NCBI GenBank assembly: GCA_903861125.1
Contig: CAIOTF010000049.1
Coordinates: forward strand, 1 to 64,000
DNA length: 64,000 bases
From: an uncultured Ignavibacteriota bacterium
Lineage (GTDB): Bacteria > Bacteroidota > Ignavibacteria > UBA10030 > UBA8401
Direction: 5' to 3'
Shown: positions 8,032 through 17,494 of the stretch, piece after piece
How the letters are laid out: each line of letters begins with the position of its first letter
Position numbering within the stretch: position 1 is the first letter of the stretch
Made by a program: the position numbers and the translations under genes
Notes under the pieces: model-generated
Told to the model about the DNA's origin: nothing
The model's database searches: none
What the model saw: only the letters and a program-made list of their open reading frames with translations

Positions 8032-9329
8032 TGTTTCTCTTTCACGAAGAAGGAGAACATCATCATAGAAATGAATGCAATGGCTGCACCTGAGCCGAAC
8101 GCTGCTGCCGCTCCAAAAGTATTGTAAATAATGCCGAATAGAATACTGGCGGGAAGTGCGGCAATACCGATTGCAAAATTAAACAATCCGAATGCGCTGC
8201 CGCGCAAATGCGGCGGCACAACATCCGCAACGAACGCTTTTTCCGCCCCTTCCGTAAAAGCATAATACACAGCATACAATGTGAAGAGAAGAAATGTCCC
8301 GGCGATCTGCCATTCTTCGGGAAGTCTGTCCAGCAATGCAAATCCGGCATACACCAGCGCATAAATTCCCCAGCCGATATTGATCACCAGTTTTCTTCCG
8401 ACGCGGTCCGAAAGTGAACCGAGAGGTGTAGAAAAAATAACCTTGATGATGTGAAAGAATGACCAGATCAGCGGAAGGAAGAGTACGTTTGCAAATTGTC
8501 TTTGTACGTGCACATCGCCGAATCGGGAGATCATAGCACCGAACAGCGGGATCGACACGATCAATGAATGCAGCGCTGCGCTGTTCTGCATTGCTTCCTG
8601 GATTCGGAAGAGCATGAATGCATCGGAAGAGTTTCCCAGTGTAAAGAGCGATGTGATGAAGAGATACCGTTTGAAGTTGCCGTCGAATGCGTTGAGCGAG
8701 AAAGAGAATTTTTTCCCGATCGCCATTCCGTCGGTATTTTCCTTGACAAAAAGAACAAGCGTCAGCACTGCCAGCGCGCCGGGTATGATCGCCAGAAGAA
8801 ATGTTGCGCGAAGGATCACGGAAAGATCGCTGAAATTGAATACAAGGATCAGCAATGCCAGAGTTCCAATGCAAAGGATTGGTCCCAGCACGGCTCCGGA
8901 ATGGTCCATCGCGCGGTGAAATCCGTATGCTTTTCCCCGGATGGATTCATCGACGGATGATGCGATAAGGGCGTCGCGCGGCGAAGTGCGGATCCCTTTA
9001 CCGACTCTGTCCATGGTGCGGATCAATGCTATCTGCCATGCGTCGCTGACAACTCCGATTAAAGGACGAGCGAGCGAAGAGATCGTGTATCCGGCTACAA
9101 CAAGCGTTTTTCGTTTTCCCAGTTTATCCGACATGATCCCGCTGACAAGTTTCAGCAGCGATGCTGTTGTTTCAGCGATCCCTTCGATGATTCCCAGCAA
9201 TATTGCACCCGAGCCGAGTGTTGCAATAAAAAGGGGGAGAAGAGGATAGATCATTTCGGTGGCCGCGTCGGTAAGAAGACTGACAAGACCAAGGAAGATT
9301 ACATTGCGGGGGATGCTGTTTTTTTTCAT
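8028..9329 (-). CDS. MFS transporter (12-TM)
   Basis: A 433-aa major facilitator with about twelve hydrophobic segments. The N-terminus IFLGLVSLLTDAATEMIYPLLPLF and the loop DRVGKGIRTSPRDALIA belong to a common bacterial MFS subfamily (the 'SLLTDxSSEM' type), usually annotated as drug or unknown-substrate exporters. A second loop motif, GSLSDRVGRKLV, marks the start of the C-terminal half. The substrate cannot be predicted. It converges on the PLP enzyme gene with a 4-bp 3' overlap and lies 61 bp downstream of rsgA on the same strand. Confidence 0.9.
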   Translation of the reverse strand: MKKNSIPRNVIFLGLVSLLTDAATEMIYPLLPLFIATLGSGAILLGIIEGIAETTASLLKLVSGIMSDKLGKRKTLVVAGYTISSLARPLIGVVSDAWQIALIRTMDRVGKGIRTSPRDALIASSVDESIRGKAYGFHRAMDHSGAVLGPILCIGTLALLILVFNFSDLSVILRATFLLAIIPGALAVLTLVLFVKENTDGMAIGKKFSFSLNAFDGNFKRYLFITSLFTLGNSSDAFMLFRIQEAMQNSAALHSLIVSIPLFGAMISRFGDVHVQRQFANVLFLPLIWSFFHIIKVIFSTPLGSLSDRVGRKLVINIGWGIYALVYAGFALLDRLPEEWQIAGTFLLFTLYAVYYAFTEGAEKAFVADVVPPHLRGSAFGLFNFAIGIAALPASILFGIIYNTFGAAAAFGSGAAIAFISMMMFSFFVKEKH

Positions 9330-9390
9330 GCGGCTGTTGTTACCATCAAGATCCTAAATTAATGTTACATTCTTGATGAAACGGTTGTGA

Positions 9391-10449
9391 TCATTTTTTA
9401 TTTTTCATTTTCAATATCACTTTTATATTTTTTCCCATCTTCTTCTCTCTCGCCTTCCGCTCCTGCTGCTTGGTAATATCGGATTTTGAGGCGATGTAAT
9501 CCGCTTCCCGTTTCAGTTTCAGAAAACTTTCATAGCGTCCCGCTTCAAGCATTCCCTCTTCGATCGCGGACTGAACAGCGCAGCCCGGTTCATGTGCATG
9601 CGTGCAGTCGGTAAATTTACACTGCAGGGCAAGTTCGGTGATGTCGGAAAACGCTTCATCAACGCTTCCGCCGACATTCCACAATCCGATCTCGCGCAAA
9701 CCGGGGGTATCAATCACGCATCCGCCCGTTGCCAGGGGGATCAGTTCGCGGTGCGTGGTGGTATGTTTTCCTCTTGAATCTTCTTCGCGTACCTCCTGCG
9801 TGTGGATTTTTTCCCGGCCAATCAAGCGGTTGATCAGCGTGGATTTACCGGCTCCCGATGAACCGATGAAACAAATGGTGGAATCTTTTGTGATAAGGTT
9901 TTTGATTTCCTGCAAATGGACGAGTGTTTTTGCACTGTACGCAATGGTTGTTGCATCCTTTGAGATCGTTTTTACCTCTTCCAGTCTTTCATTCAACTCA
10001 TCATTGGAGAGCAGATCGATCTTGCTCAGCAAAATGACCGGCTCGGCGCCGCTCTGCGTGGCAACAACAAGGAACCGTTCAAGACGGCGAAGATTGTAAT
10101 TTTTATCAAGACCCTGAACGATGAAGACAATATCCATGTTTGTGGCAATGATCTGCTCTTCCACTTCACGTCCCGATGTTTTTCGTGAAAGGATTGTCTT
10201 ACGCGGCAGAACATTTTGAATAATGGCGGGGGAATTTTCATCGTACAACTGCACGGCCACCCAGTCACCAACAGCCGGATAATCTTTCCGCGTTTCCGCA
10301 GCAAACATCATCTTTCCGGTGATCTCTGCGGTGATGGTGTTGTCGCCAAGCAGGATGGAATACCGTCCTTTGTGTTCTGCAATGACCCGGGCGATGGAGA
10401 AACCATCCTGTTCATAACGCCGGCATTCTTCGGTACAATGTGGATCCAT
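9391..10449 (-). CDS. rsgA: Ribosome small subunit-dependent GTPase A
   Basis: A circularly permuted GTPase that checks late maturation of the 30S subunit. The order of motifs is diagnostic: an N-terminal OB fold (about 15-90), then G4 as LLSKIDLL, then the G1 P-loop GSSGAGKSTLIN, then G3 DTPGLRE. A C-terminal zinc knuckle follows (CKFTDCTHAHEPGC). The length of 352 aa is normal. The C-terminal tail is lysine-rich, as often seen for rRNA contact. The RidA-like and LOG genes lie directly upstream on the same strand. Confidence 0.95.
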   Translation of the reverse strand: MDPHCTEECRRYEQDGFSIARVIAEHKGRYSILLGDNTITAEITGKMMFAAETRKDYPAVGDWVAVQLYDENSPAIIQNVLPRKTILSRKTSGREVEEQIIATNMDIVFIVQGLDKNYNLRRLERFLVVATQSGAEPVILLSKIDLLSNDELNERLEEVKTISKDATTIAYSAKTLVHLQEIKNLITKDSTICFIGSSGAGKSTLINRLIGREKIHTQEVREEDSRGKHTTTHRELIPLATGGCVIDTPGLREIGLWNVGGSVDEAFSDITELALQCKFTDCTHAHEPGCAVQSAIEEGMLEAGRYESFLKLKREADYIASKSDITKQQERKAREKKMGKNIKVILKMKNKK

Positions 10450-10519
10450 AAAGTTTATTGTTCAATCTGTGCAGGGCACAGATCTGAATATCGGGTTTAT
10501 TCTTCGGCTGGCGGATGAA

Positions 10520-10909
10520 CTATTCAAGTATTGCCGTCGCTTCAATTTCGATCAGGTAATTTGTATCGATAAGTTTCGAGATTTCGATCATGGATGTGCA
10601 CGGCTTGATCGTGCCGAAGAATTCCCTGTGTGCTTTTCCGAATTCTTCCCAGCGTCTGATGTCAGTGACGAACATGCGCGTTCGGACAACATCACTCATC
10701 GTAGCTCCGGCCTGTTTCAGCACCTGTTCGATTTTCTGCAGAACGAATTTCGTCTGTTCATACGCATTTCCCTTTCCGACAACGTTTCCGGAACTGTCAA
10801 CGGCAACGGTTCCGGTTACTTCAATGGTATTCCCGATGCGTACAGCTCTGGAATATCCAATGAGTTCTTCCCATTTCGCACCGGAGGAGATATTGATCCG
10901 TTTGCTCAT
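10520..10909 (-). CDS. RidA/YjgF-family protein lacking the catalytic arginine
   Basis: A 129-aa protein of the YjgF/YER057c/UK114 family: YSRAVRIGNTIEVTGTVAVDSSG, a YEQTKFVLQKIEQVLKQAG helix, VVRTRMFVTDIRRW and the final IEIEATAI strand. True RidA enzymes carry an arginine in the PARS motif that is needed for 2-aminoacrylate deamination. Here the same place reads PCTS, so the arginine is a threonine. This suggests one of the Rid subfamilies without RidA-type deaminase activity. The start overlaps the stop of the upstream LOG gene by 4 bp. Confidence 0.9.
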   Translation of the reverse strand: MSKRINISSGAKWEELIGYSRAVRIGNTIEVTGTVAVDSSGNVVGKGNAYEQTKFVLQKIEQVLKQAGATMSDVVRTRMFVTDIRRWEEFGKAHREFFGTIKPCTSMIEISKLIDTNYLIEIEATAILE

Positions 10910-11445
10910 GCTAATCCCATTTTCGTTAATAATTGTTTCGGATCAGCATCCACAACGATCTGATTTTTAACATGTGCCGGAACGAATTCTTCTGCTACAG
11001 CATGGTCAATAAATGCGAGCATCGAATCGTAGAAACCGTTCACATTCAATACGCCCACCAGTTTTTCATTCACGCCAAGATGCGTGAACGCAAGCACTTC
11101 GAACATTTCGTCCATCGTTCCCACGCCGCCGGGTAGCGTAATGAAGGCGTCGGCAAGTTCAATCATTTTTGTCTTCCGTTCGCTCATGGATTCAACAACG
11201 TGCAGTGTTGAGATATTGTTATGCGCAAGTTCCCTGTCGGCGATGATCGTCGGGATAACACCGATCACATTTCCGCCGTGATGCATCATGGTATCGGCGA
11301 TGATTCCCATAATGCCGTTCGTTGCTCCGCCGTAGATCATGGCAATATTATTCTTGACGAATAATTCTCCCAGTGAACGGGCATTATCGGCGTATTCTTT
11401 TCTAATTCCGCTTTTCGAACCGCAAAATATACAGACTGATTTCAT
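10906..11445 (-). CDS. LOG-family (TIGR00730) nucleotide phosphoribohydrolase-like protein
   Basis: A 179-aa Rossmann-fold protein of the LONELY GUY family, which in characterised members removes ribose 5-phosphate from (cytokinin) nucleoside monophosphates. The N-terminus SVCIFCGSKSGIRKEYADNA, the glycine-rich MIYGGATNGIMGIIAD and the signature PGGVGTMDEMFE (PGGxGTxxE) are all present. In bacteria the physiological substrate is often unclear. It is the first gene of a short minus-strand unit with the RidA-like gene and is divergent from glnS. Confidence 0.92.
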   Translation of the reverse strand: MKSVCIFCGSKSGIRKEYADNARSLGELFVKNNIAMIYGGATNGIMGIIADTMMHHGGNVIGVIPTIIADRELAHNNISTLHVVESMSERKTKMIELADAFITLPGGVGTMDEMFEVLAFTHLGVNEKLVGVLNVNGFYDSMLAFIDHAVAEEFVPAHVKNQIVVDADPKQLLTKMGLA

Positions 11446-11602
11446 GTGTTCCTTTTCAAAGTTCCATCAATATACGACTTAATTTGCATACAGAAAATTT
11501 TCACCGGTAGTCGGCAATAACTTCCTTTTGATAATCACCTCGTTTTTTGTATTTTTTGTATGAATTGTCGCTTTTCCACCGGATCAACTTGAGTGTACCG
11601 TT

Positions 11603-13282
11603 ATGGCTCTTACCGAAAAATCTGATTTCATCCGTGAAATAGTCACGGAAGACCTTGCCGCGAATAAATATCAGGGAAGGGTGCATACCCGTTTTCCTCC
11701 CGAACCGAACGGGTATCTTCATATCGGTCACGCAAAATCTATCTGCCTGAACCATGGTATTGCGCGGGATTTCAAGGGAAAATTCAATCTTCGTTTCGAC
11801 GATACGAATCCGGCAAAAGAAGAGCAGGAATATGTCGACTCTATTATAGAAGATGTGAAGTGGCTCGGCGGCAATTTTGAGGACCGCCTCTTCTATGCGT
11901 CGGACTATTTTGAAAAAATGTATGAACATGCCGTTCTTCTGATCAAAAAAGGAAAGGCATATGTTTGCGACCTTAATGCGGACGAAATGCGCCAGACGCG
12001 CGGAACATTAACGGAGTCCGGCAAGGAAAGTCCGTACCGGAACAGAAGTGCGGAAGAGAATTTTGATCTGTTTGAACGGATGAGAAAAGGGGAATTTCCG
12101 AACGGCGCGAAGACACTGCGTGCAAAGATTAACATGGCATCGCCAAACATCAACCTGCGCGATCCTGTTATGTACCGAATTGTCCACGAGGACCATCACC
12201 GCCAGGGGAATAAATGGTGCGTGTATCCCACATACGACTGGGCTCACGGCATCGAGGATTCGCTGGAAATGATCACGCATTCCATCTGCACACTTGAGTT
12301 TGAGAACCACCGTCCGTTGTATGACTGGTATTTGGAAGAATTGGGTGTCTATCATCCGAAGCAGATAGAATTTGCACGGCTCAATCTGACCTATACGGTC
12401 TTAAGCAAGCGTAAACTGCTGAAACTTGTTGCGGAGAAACATGTCTCCGGCTGGGACGATCCGCGGATGCCTACCATTGCAGGGTACCGCAGAAGAGGAT
12501 ACACGTCGGATTCCATCATCAACTTCTGCGACACGATCGGTGTGGCAAAGCGGGACAGTACGATCGACGTTGCACAGCTGGAATTTTCCATCCGTGAAGA
12601 TCTGAACAAGCATGCACGCCGTACCATGGCGGTGCTCAACCCGCTTAAAATTGTGCTCACAAATTATCCGGACGGACAGACCGAAGAATGCGAAGCGGTG
12701 AATAATCCGGAAGATGAGACAGCCGGTAAACGGATGATTCCTTTCTGCAAAGAACTGTTTATCGATCAGGATGATTTCCGCGAAGTTCCTCCGCCGAAAT
12801 ATTTCCGCCTGTCGCCCGGCACGGAAGTCCGCTTGAAGTACGGATATATTATAAAATGCGAAAAGGTTGTGAAGGATGGAGATGGAAAGATTATAGAAGT
12901 GCACTGCTCGTACGATCCCGATACAAAAAGCGGAATGGCCGGTGCAAACAGAAAAGTGAAATCGACCATACACTGGGTCTCGGCGCGTCACGCCGGTAAT
13001 GTAGAGGTGCGGTTGTACGACCGCCTGTTTGTGAAAGAGAATCCGGATGATGCGGAAGAAGGAAAGGATTTTCTTTCGAACCTGAATCCGAATTCACTGC
13101 AAATTTTGAAGCAGTGCAAAGTAGAGCCGGTGCTTGCCAATGCAAAAGCCGGGGAGCGTTTTCAGTTTGAACGGACCGGATATTTTTGTGTCGATTCAAT
13201 TGAAAGTAAAGAAGGGGCTCCGGTATTCAACAGGATTGTTACGTTGAGAGATGCCTGGGCAAAGATCGAACAGAAGCATTAA
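11603..13282 (+). CDS. glnS: Glutaminyl-tRNA synthetase
   Basis: A class I aminoacyl-tRNA synthetase of 559 aa. The HIGH signature is [13 protein letters not shown] in a [15 protein letters not shown] context specific to GlnRS/GluRS, and the KMSKS-type loop appears as [11 protein letters not shown]. The segment [19 protein letters not shown] is characteristic. The C-terminal anticodon-binding beta barrels are present (about 340-550), so this is bacterial GlnRS rather than a GluQ fragment. It is monocistronic, divergent from the LOG gene, and followed by a 630-bp gap. Confidence 0.96.
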   Translation: MALTEKSDFIREIVTEDLAANKYQGRVHTRFPPEPNGYLHIGHAKSICLNHGIARDFKGKFNLRFDDTNPAKEEQEYVDSIIEDVKWLGGNFEDRLFYASDYFEKMYEHAVLLIKKGKAYVCDLNADEMRQTRGTLTESGKESPYRNRSAEENFDLFERMRKGEFPNGAKTLRAKINMASPNINLRDPVMYRIVHEDHHRQGNKWCVYPTYDWAHGIEDSLEMITHSICTLEFENHRPLYDWYLEELGVYHPKQIEFARLNLTYTVLSKRKLLKLVAEKHVSGWDDPRMPTIAGYRRRGYTSDSIINFCDTIGVAKRDSTIDVAQLEFSIREDLNKHARRTMAVLNPLKIVLTNYPDGQTEECEAVNNPEDETAGKRMIPFCKELFIDQDDFREVPPPKYFRLSPGTEVRLKYGYIIKCEKVVKDGDGKIIEVHCSYDPDTKSGMAGANRKVKSTIHWVSARHAGNVEVRLYDRLFVKENPDDAEEGKDFLSNLNPNSLQILKQCKVEPVLANAKAGERFQFERTGYFCVDSIESKEGAPVFNRIVTLRDAWAKIEQKH

Positions 13283-13913
13283 TAGCGATTACTGTTTTGC
13301 GGCGGCTCCTAGGCGTTATGCATTGTCAATTAGAAGTCGCTGTTCTAATAATTATTTCAGGTAAGATTTTCTTCAACGAAGTGCGGTCCGCTCTGTTTCT
13401 ATTGAACATAGGGAGGGATCACGCAGACTGCGTATAGAAAACATTCATACCGTTCTTAATTTCCAAACTCCATGCCGGGAAATGAATATTTGGAAATTAT
13501 TTGTTCCATTTGAACTAGTGTGATTCTGCTGTTTAATTGTCAGAAAATACTTCCTCAAATTGATTCAAATCCGCTTTACAGTTGCAGGAATTGTGTACGT
13601 GAAATAGTCATTCTAATTTCATAGTGTCAACAATGGTTTACGAAGATGTGAATCAATATTGACATCATCTAAAACCCCCCTTTTTTTATTCAAATTAGCC
13701 TTAATTTTTTTGGCGCAATATTTGCGGGATTTACGTCTGTATGGAAGCACCTCGCCCCTTTCGATTGTGTTACCCGGCAGCGCCGAGTGACGGTTTCATA
13801 ATAAATAATCAAGTTCACCCAGAAAAATACTTTCATGATGGTAAGGTATTTATCGGCATACATTCTGACGGTTGTTCTTGGCATGATTACCAGTATATCC
13901 TATTATCGCATTA
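13283..13913. other. Intergenic region without a supported gene
   Basis: AT-rich stretch between glnS and the secreted endonuclease. I see one small inverted repeat (ATTAGAA ... TTCTAAT, about 13330-13350) and a C-run followed by a T-run near 13675-13688, but no gene and no clear promoter. Short open frames near 13690-13900 on either strand lack a ribosome site and recognisable features. Confidence 0.5.
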
Positions 13914-16900
13914 ATGAAATATTTTTTCCGCTTTGTTCTGCGTTTCGTTCTTCTCTTTATTCCCATCATGTTGCACGGACAAGGGACGTATTATAATTCT
14001 ATAAACCCCGCACTGTCTTCGTTTATAACAGATTTAGAGAGTAGAATTCGCACTCCCTATACACGGATAACGTATGACAATTATAAAACAACGATTGTAC
14101 CGAATTATGAATCGCGGGATACGACATTTTCCCGGAAAGTAATCACCTGCATCTATTCGGGTCTCAATTACGTTTACACGCCCCCTTTTGCCTGGATTGG
14201 CAGCGTAGGTGTAAATGCCGATTCAGGATTCAGCAGGGAACATACGTGGTGTCAAAGTTGGATGCCGACGGTCAGCGCATCCGGATTTACAAATTTACCG
14301 GAATATTCCGACCAGCATCATCTTTTTCCGATCAATCAAAATAAGGTTAACGGAGTCCGCAGCAATCATCCGCTGGGAAATGTTGTTACACTTTCATCAT
14401 CGTACCTTAGTGGAAAATTAGGGACCGATGCTAGCGGCAAAACAATCTATGAACCGCGCGCCGAACACAAAGGGGATGCTGCGCGTGCATTGCTTTATAT
14501 GTGTGTGCGGTATGACGGCGTTGGAGGATACACGTGGAACTTTAATAATTTGAATACCGTTACTCTGCCGGGTCAGTCATCTCCGGAAGGTCCGGAAGAT
14601 CTTTCTGTGTTGCTCGCTTGGCACAAACAAGATCCGCCGGATAAATGGGAAGTAGACAGGAACTCGTATATTGAGACGGTTCAAAAAAACAGGAATCCGT
14701 TTGTCGATCATCCCGAATATGTAAATTATATTGATTTTAGTAATCTTTCAAAACTCACTCCGGTGTATTCAACAGAACCAACGAACCAGCCTGCGGCGCC
14801 ATCGGTTTCAACCATCACAAATTCATCATTCACTGTTTCGTGGACGGAAGCTGTAGCCGGAGCGCAATCACCTTCCGGATATCTGATCGAGATCTATAAT
14901 ACCAATACATATTTTATTCCTATCGACGGCTCATCCTATGCAGACGATACAAACCTTTCAGACGGTAAAGGAATTAAAAATTGTGCAGCCGGAACAGCGG
15001 CAACTACTTTTACCGGGTTGACCGCCGGAACAACATATTACGTTCGTTTGTACTCGTACAATGGTGCATCCACAGCCGTCAACTATAAAATTGACGGAAC
15101 AATCGCAGCAGTAACCGGAACAACTTCCGGAGGAGTCTCTACAACCGAACCGTCAAACTATCCTACGAATTTTGCGCAAGGGGCAATAACTACAGCGTCC
15201 ATTCAATTGAACTGGACTAAATCCGATGCCGGGGCACGAGCGCCGACGGGATATGTAATGATCGCATCATCGTCTTCAAGTATCACAGCGCCTTCGGATG
15301 GAACGGTGTACGCAGACGACACAAATCTTTCCGATAACAGTGCGATTGTGAATCTCGATTCAAGTGTTTCAACGTACACCTTCTCCGGACTTCCGGCAGC
15401 GGCAACGTATTATTTTCAAATATTTTCCTTCACCGGAAACGGCATAGAACGAAATTATAAAATCGACGGATCTACCCCTACCGTCATAGCTTCTTCATTT
15501 GCCAATGAACCGACAAACTATCCGACCAGTTTGTTGCAAGGAACGAATACATCCACCTCCATACAATTAACCTGGACAAAATCAGTTGCAGGTTCACAGA
15601 AGCCGACGGGATATTTGATGGCAGCGTCATCTTCCATAGATATAGCCGCACCGGTAGACGGAACGATATATACAGACGACACCGATCTTTCCGACAATAT
15701 TGCTATCGTGAATCTCGACTCCAGTCTTTCTTCCTATACGTTTACCGGATTGCCTTCGGCAACAACATACTATTTCAGTTTGTTTCCATTTTACGGTGAC
15801 GGAGAAACACGCAACTACAAAACAGACGGAACTCCGCCTGTGCAATATGGTTTGACAACCGGTTCAGGCGTTCCGACACCGTCGGTTGTCGTTAATGAAT
15901 ATTTTAATGCTGGTTCAAAGAGTTTAGAATGGGTAGAACTTTTGGTCCTTCAAAATAATCTTGATATGCGCGGGATGATACTTCAAGACTATAGCTCGGG
16001 GGGCGGTGTGCAGACGGGTGCTTCTATTTCATTTCAAAGTCATATCATGTGGTCGCAGGTTGCCAAAGGGACTTTTATTGTGATTTTGGGTAACGGAAGT
16101 ATATCAACCGAGGACTCAGACATTTCCGATAAATTGGTCATCCTGAAATGCAGCAACACAACATTTTTTTCCGGCGGGACAGGTTTTGACATAAGCGGAA
16201 CGGCAGATGCGCTTGAGATTCTTTCCTCCGGCGGATCTCATATTCATTCGCTCAGCCACGGAAACAAGCCCGCAAGCATTGCAACAATTCCAATACCAAC
16301 AGCAAATGTTACAGGGACTTCATCGTCTAATTATGTTGTGCGATTCTTTAATATATCATCATCTGCTGATTTTGCATTAGATGCTCATGCTCAACATAGC
16401 GCGACTATTACGCAGGGAACACCAAATGATGCAACTGAAACAACATTTGTAAACAGCGTTCTCCCCGTCGAACTTGTTTCATTTATCGGCACTATAAAAA
16501 ATAATTGCGTTGAACTGCGCTGGGCCACTGCCACCGAAACAAATAACTACGGTTTTGAAATTGAAAGAGCAATTGACAATGGAAAACTGACAATGAAAAG
16601 CTGGAGCAGAATTGGTTTTGTTGAAGGGAACGGAACGATCAATGCACCTCAATCGTATTCGTTTATTGATAACGCCGCCGCCGGAAAAAATGCGTACCGT
16701 TTGAAGCAGATCGACCGGGACGGGAAATTCCATTATTCGCAGGAAATTGAAATAACGAATGCACAGATTCCATTGAGATCCATGCTGATGCAGAATTATC
16801 CCAATCCGTTCAATCCGACAACAACTATCCGCTTTGCTCTTGCGTCTGCAGAACATGTAAGCATAACGGTCTATAATATGCTGGGCCAATCGGTGAAAAT

Positions 16901-17036
16901 AATAGCGAATGGTCAGTATCAGGCCGGCACCCATGACGTTCAATTCGACGGATCATCGCTATCATCAGGAAACTACTTTTATTGTTTACATGCAGGAAAA
17001 TTCTCTGCAACAAAGAGTTTCATGCTCCTAAAGTAA
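13914..17036 (+). CDS. Secreted endonuclease I with Fn3-like repeats, lamin-tail-like domain and T9SS sorting tail
   Basis: A 1040-aa extracellular nuclease. After a signal peptide (about 1-23, ending MLHGQ) comes an endonuclease I domain (about 25-265) with the beta-beta-alpha-metal residues in SREHTWCQSWMP and YSDQHHLFPINQNKVNGVRSNHPLGNV. Three fibronectin-III-like repeats of about 120 residues follow, starting near 288, 412 and 531. Each carries a (Y/V)(A/T)DDT(N/D)LSD turn and an NYKxDG end. A lamin-tail-like region begins near 657 (VVVNEYFNAGSKSLEWVELL). The last 80 residues are a T9SS type A sorting domain ([14 protein letters not shown] ... KSFMLLK). It probably degrades extracellular DNA for nutrients or biofilm turnover. 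No good ribosome site precedes the ATG. Confidence 0.9.
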   Translation: MKYFFRFVLRFVLLFIPIMLHGQGTYYNSINPALSSFITDLESRIRTPYTRITYDNYKTTIVPNYESRDTTFSRKVITCIYSGLNYVYTPPFAWIGSVGVNADSGFSREHTWCQSWMPTVSASGFTNLPEYSDQHHLFPINQNKVNGVRSNHPLGNVVTLSSSYLSGKLGTDASGKTIYEPRAEHKGDAARALLYMCVRYDGVGGYTWNFNNLNTVTLPGQSSPEGPEDLSVLLAWHKQDPPDKWEVDRNSYIETVQKNRNPFVDHPEYVNYIDFSNLSKLTPVYSTEPTNQPAAPSVSTITNSSFTVSWTEAVAGAQSPSGYLIEIYNTNTYFIPIDGSSYADDTNLSDGKGIKNCAAGTAATTFTGLTAGTTYYVRLYSYNGASTAVNYKIDGTIAAVTGTTSGGVSTTEPSNYPTNFAQGAITTASIQLNWTKSDAGARAPTGYVMIASSSSSITAPSDGTVYADDTNLSDNSAIVNLDSSVSTYTFSGLPAAATYYFQIFSFTGNGIERNYKIDGSTPTVIASSFANEPTNYPTSLLQGTNTSTSIQLTWTKSVAGSQKPTGYLMAASSSIDIAAPVDGTIYTDDTDLSDNIAIVNLDSSLSSYTFTGLPSATTYYFSLFPFYGDGETRNYKTDGTPPVQYGLTTGSGVPTPSVVVNEYFNAGSKSLEWVELLVLQNNLDMRGMILQDYSSGGGVQTGASISFQSHIMWSQVAKGTFIVILGNGSISTEDSDISDKLVILKCSNTTFFSGGTGFDISGTADALEILSSGGSHIHSLSHGNKPASIATIPIPTANVTGTSSSNYVVRFFNISSSADFALDAHAQHSATITQGTPNDATETTFVNSVLPVELVSFIGTIKNNCVELRWATATETNNYGFEIERAIDNGKLTMKSWSRIGFVEGNGTINAPQSYSFIDNAAAGKNAYRLKQIDRDGKFHYSQEIEITNAQIPLRSMLMQNYPNPFNPTTTIRFALASAEHVSITVYNMLGQSVKIIANGQYQAGTHDVQFDGSSLSSGNYFYCLHAGKFSATKSFMLLK

Positions 17037-17121
17037 AAATAGAATAGTCCCAAACGATAAACATCTTGCCGCGCGGGTAAAATTTTCGTATTTTTAAAAA
17101 CGATCGAATTTAATGCAATAA

Positions 17122-17203
17122 GCACCGGTAGCTCAATCCCAAGGGGGTTTCGCTACCAAGATAAAAACGCACCGGTAGCTCAATCCCTAGGGGATTTCGC
17201 TAC
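17122..17203 (+). repeat. Two tandem hairpin units built from the 5' end of tRNA-Arg(ACG)
   Basis: The first 15 bases of the tRNA at 17218 (GCACCGGTAGCTCAA) also occur at 17122-17136 and 17169-17183, giving three starts spaced 47 and 49 bp apart. In both extra units the tRNA D-arm sequence is replaced by a nested hairpin: (G)GTAGC pairs with GCTAC(C), and inside it AATCCC pairs with GGGGTT or GGGATT. The spacer before each next copy is also repeated (CCAAGA followed by an A-run and CGCACC). Confidence 0.85.
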
Positions 17204-17217
17204 TTCCAAGAAAAAAC

Positions 17218-17291
17218 GCACCGGTAGCTCAACTGGATAGAGCATCAGCCTACGAAGCTGAGGGTTAGGAGTTCGACTCTCTTCCGGTGCA
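17218..17291 (+). tRNA. tRNA-Arg (anticodon ACG)
   Basis: A complete cloverleaf of 74 nt: acceptor GCACCGG/CCGGTGC with discriminator A, D-arm GCTC/GAGC, anticodon stem TCAGC/GCTGA with loop CTACGAA (anticodon ACG), variable loop and a T-arm AGGAG-TTCGACT-CTCTT (the pairs are acceptable with a wobble). CCA is not encoded. It is followed within 6 bp by a terminator hairpin. Confidence 0.95.
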
Positions 17292-17296
17292 CAAGA

Positions 17297-17324
17297 AAAC
17301 GCCCTGTGAAAACGGGGCGTTTTT
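17297..17324 (+). terminator. Rho-independent terminator after tRNA-Arg
   Basis: AAACGCCC pairs with GGGGCGTTT around a TGTGAAAAC-type loop, directly followed by a T run. It lies just downstream of the tRNA 3' end. Confidence 0.85.
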
Positions 17325-17419
17325 GATTTTAAAAACATTACCACAAAGCCGCAAGGGCAAAAAAGTATCTAAAATACCTATGGTTCCGGAGCCCCCATAT
17401 TTGTGAAGAAGGGCGACGT

Positions 17420-17466
17420 CCCGCCTCGGAATTTTTACTAAGGCGGGGGACTCTCTTCCAGTGCAC
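17420..17466 (+). repeat. Duplicate of the tRNA-Arg(ACG) 3' end next to a GC-rich hairpin
   Basis: GACTCTCTTCCAGTGCAC at 17449-17466 matches the final 18 bases or so of the tRNA (GACTCTCTTCCGGTGCAC, about 17275-17292) with a single G-to-A change. Immediately before it CCCGCCT (17420-17426) pairs with AGGCGGG across a 13-nt loop. The arrangement, an intact tRNA followed about 175 bp later by a copy of its 3' end, is what integration at a tRNA 3' end leaves behind. Confidence 0.7.
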
Positions 17467-17494
17467 CAATATCCTCAATAAATGTAGGCTCTTC

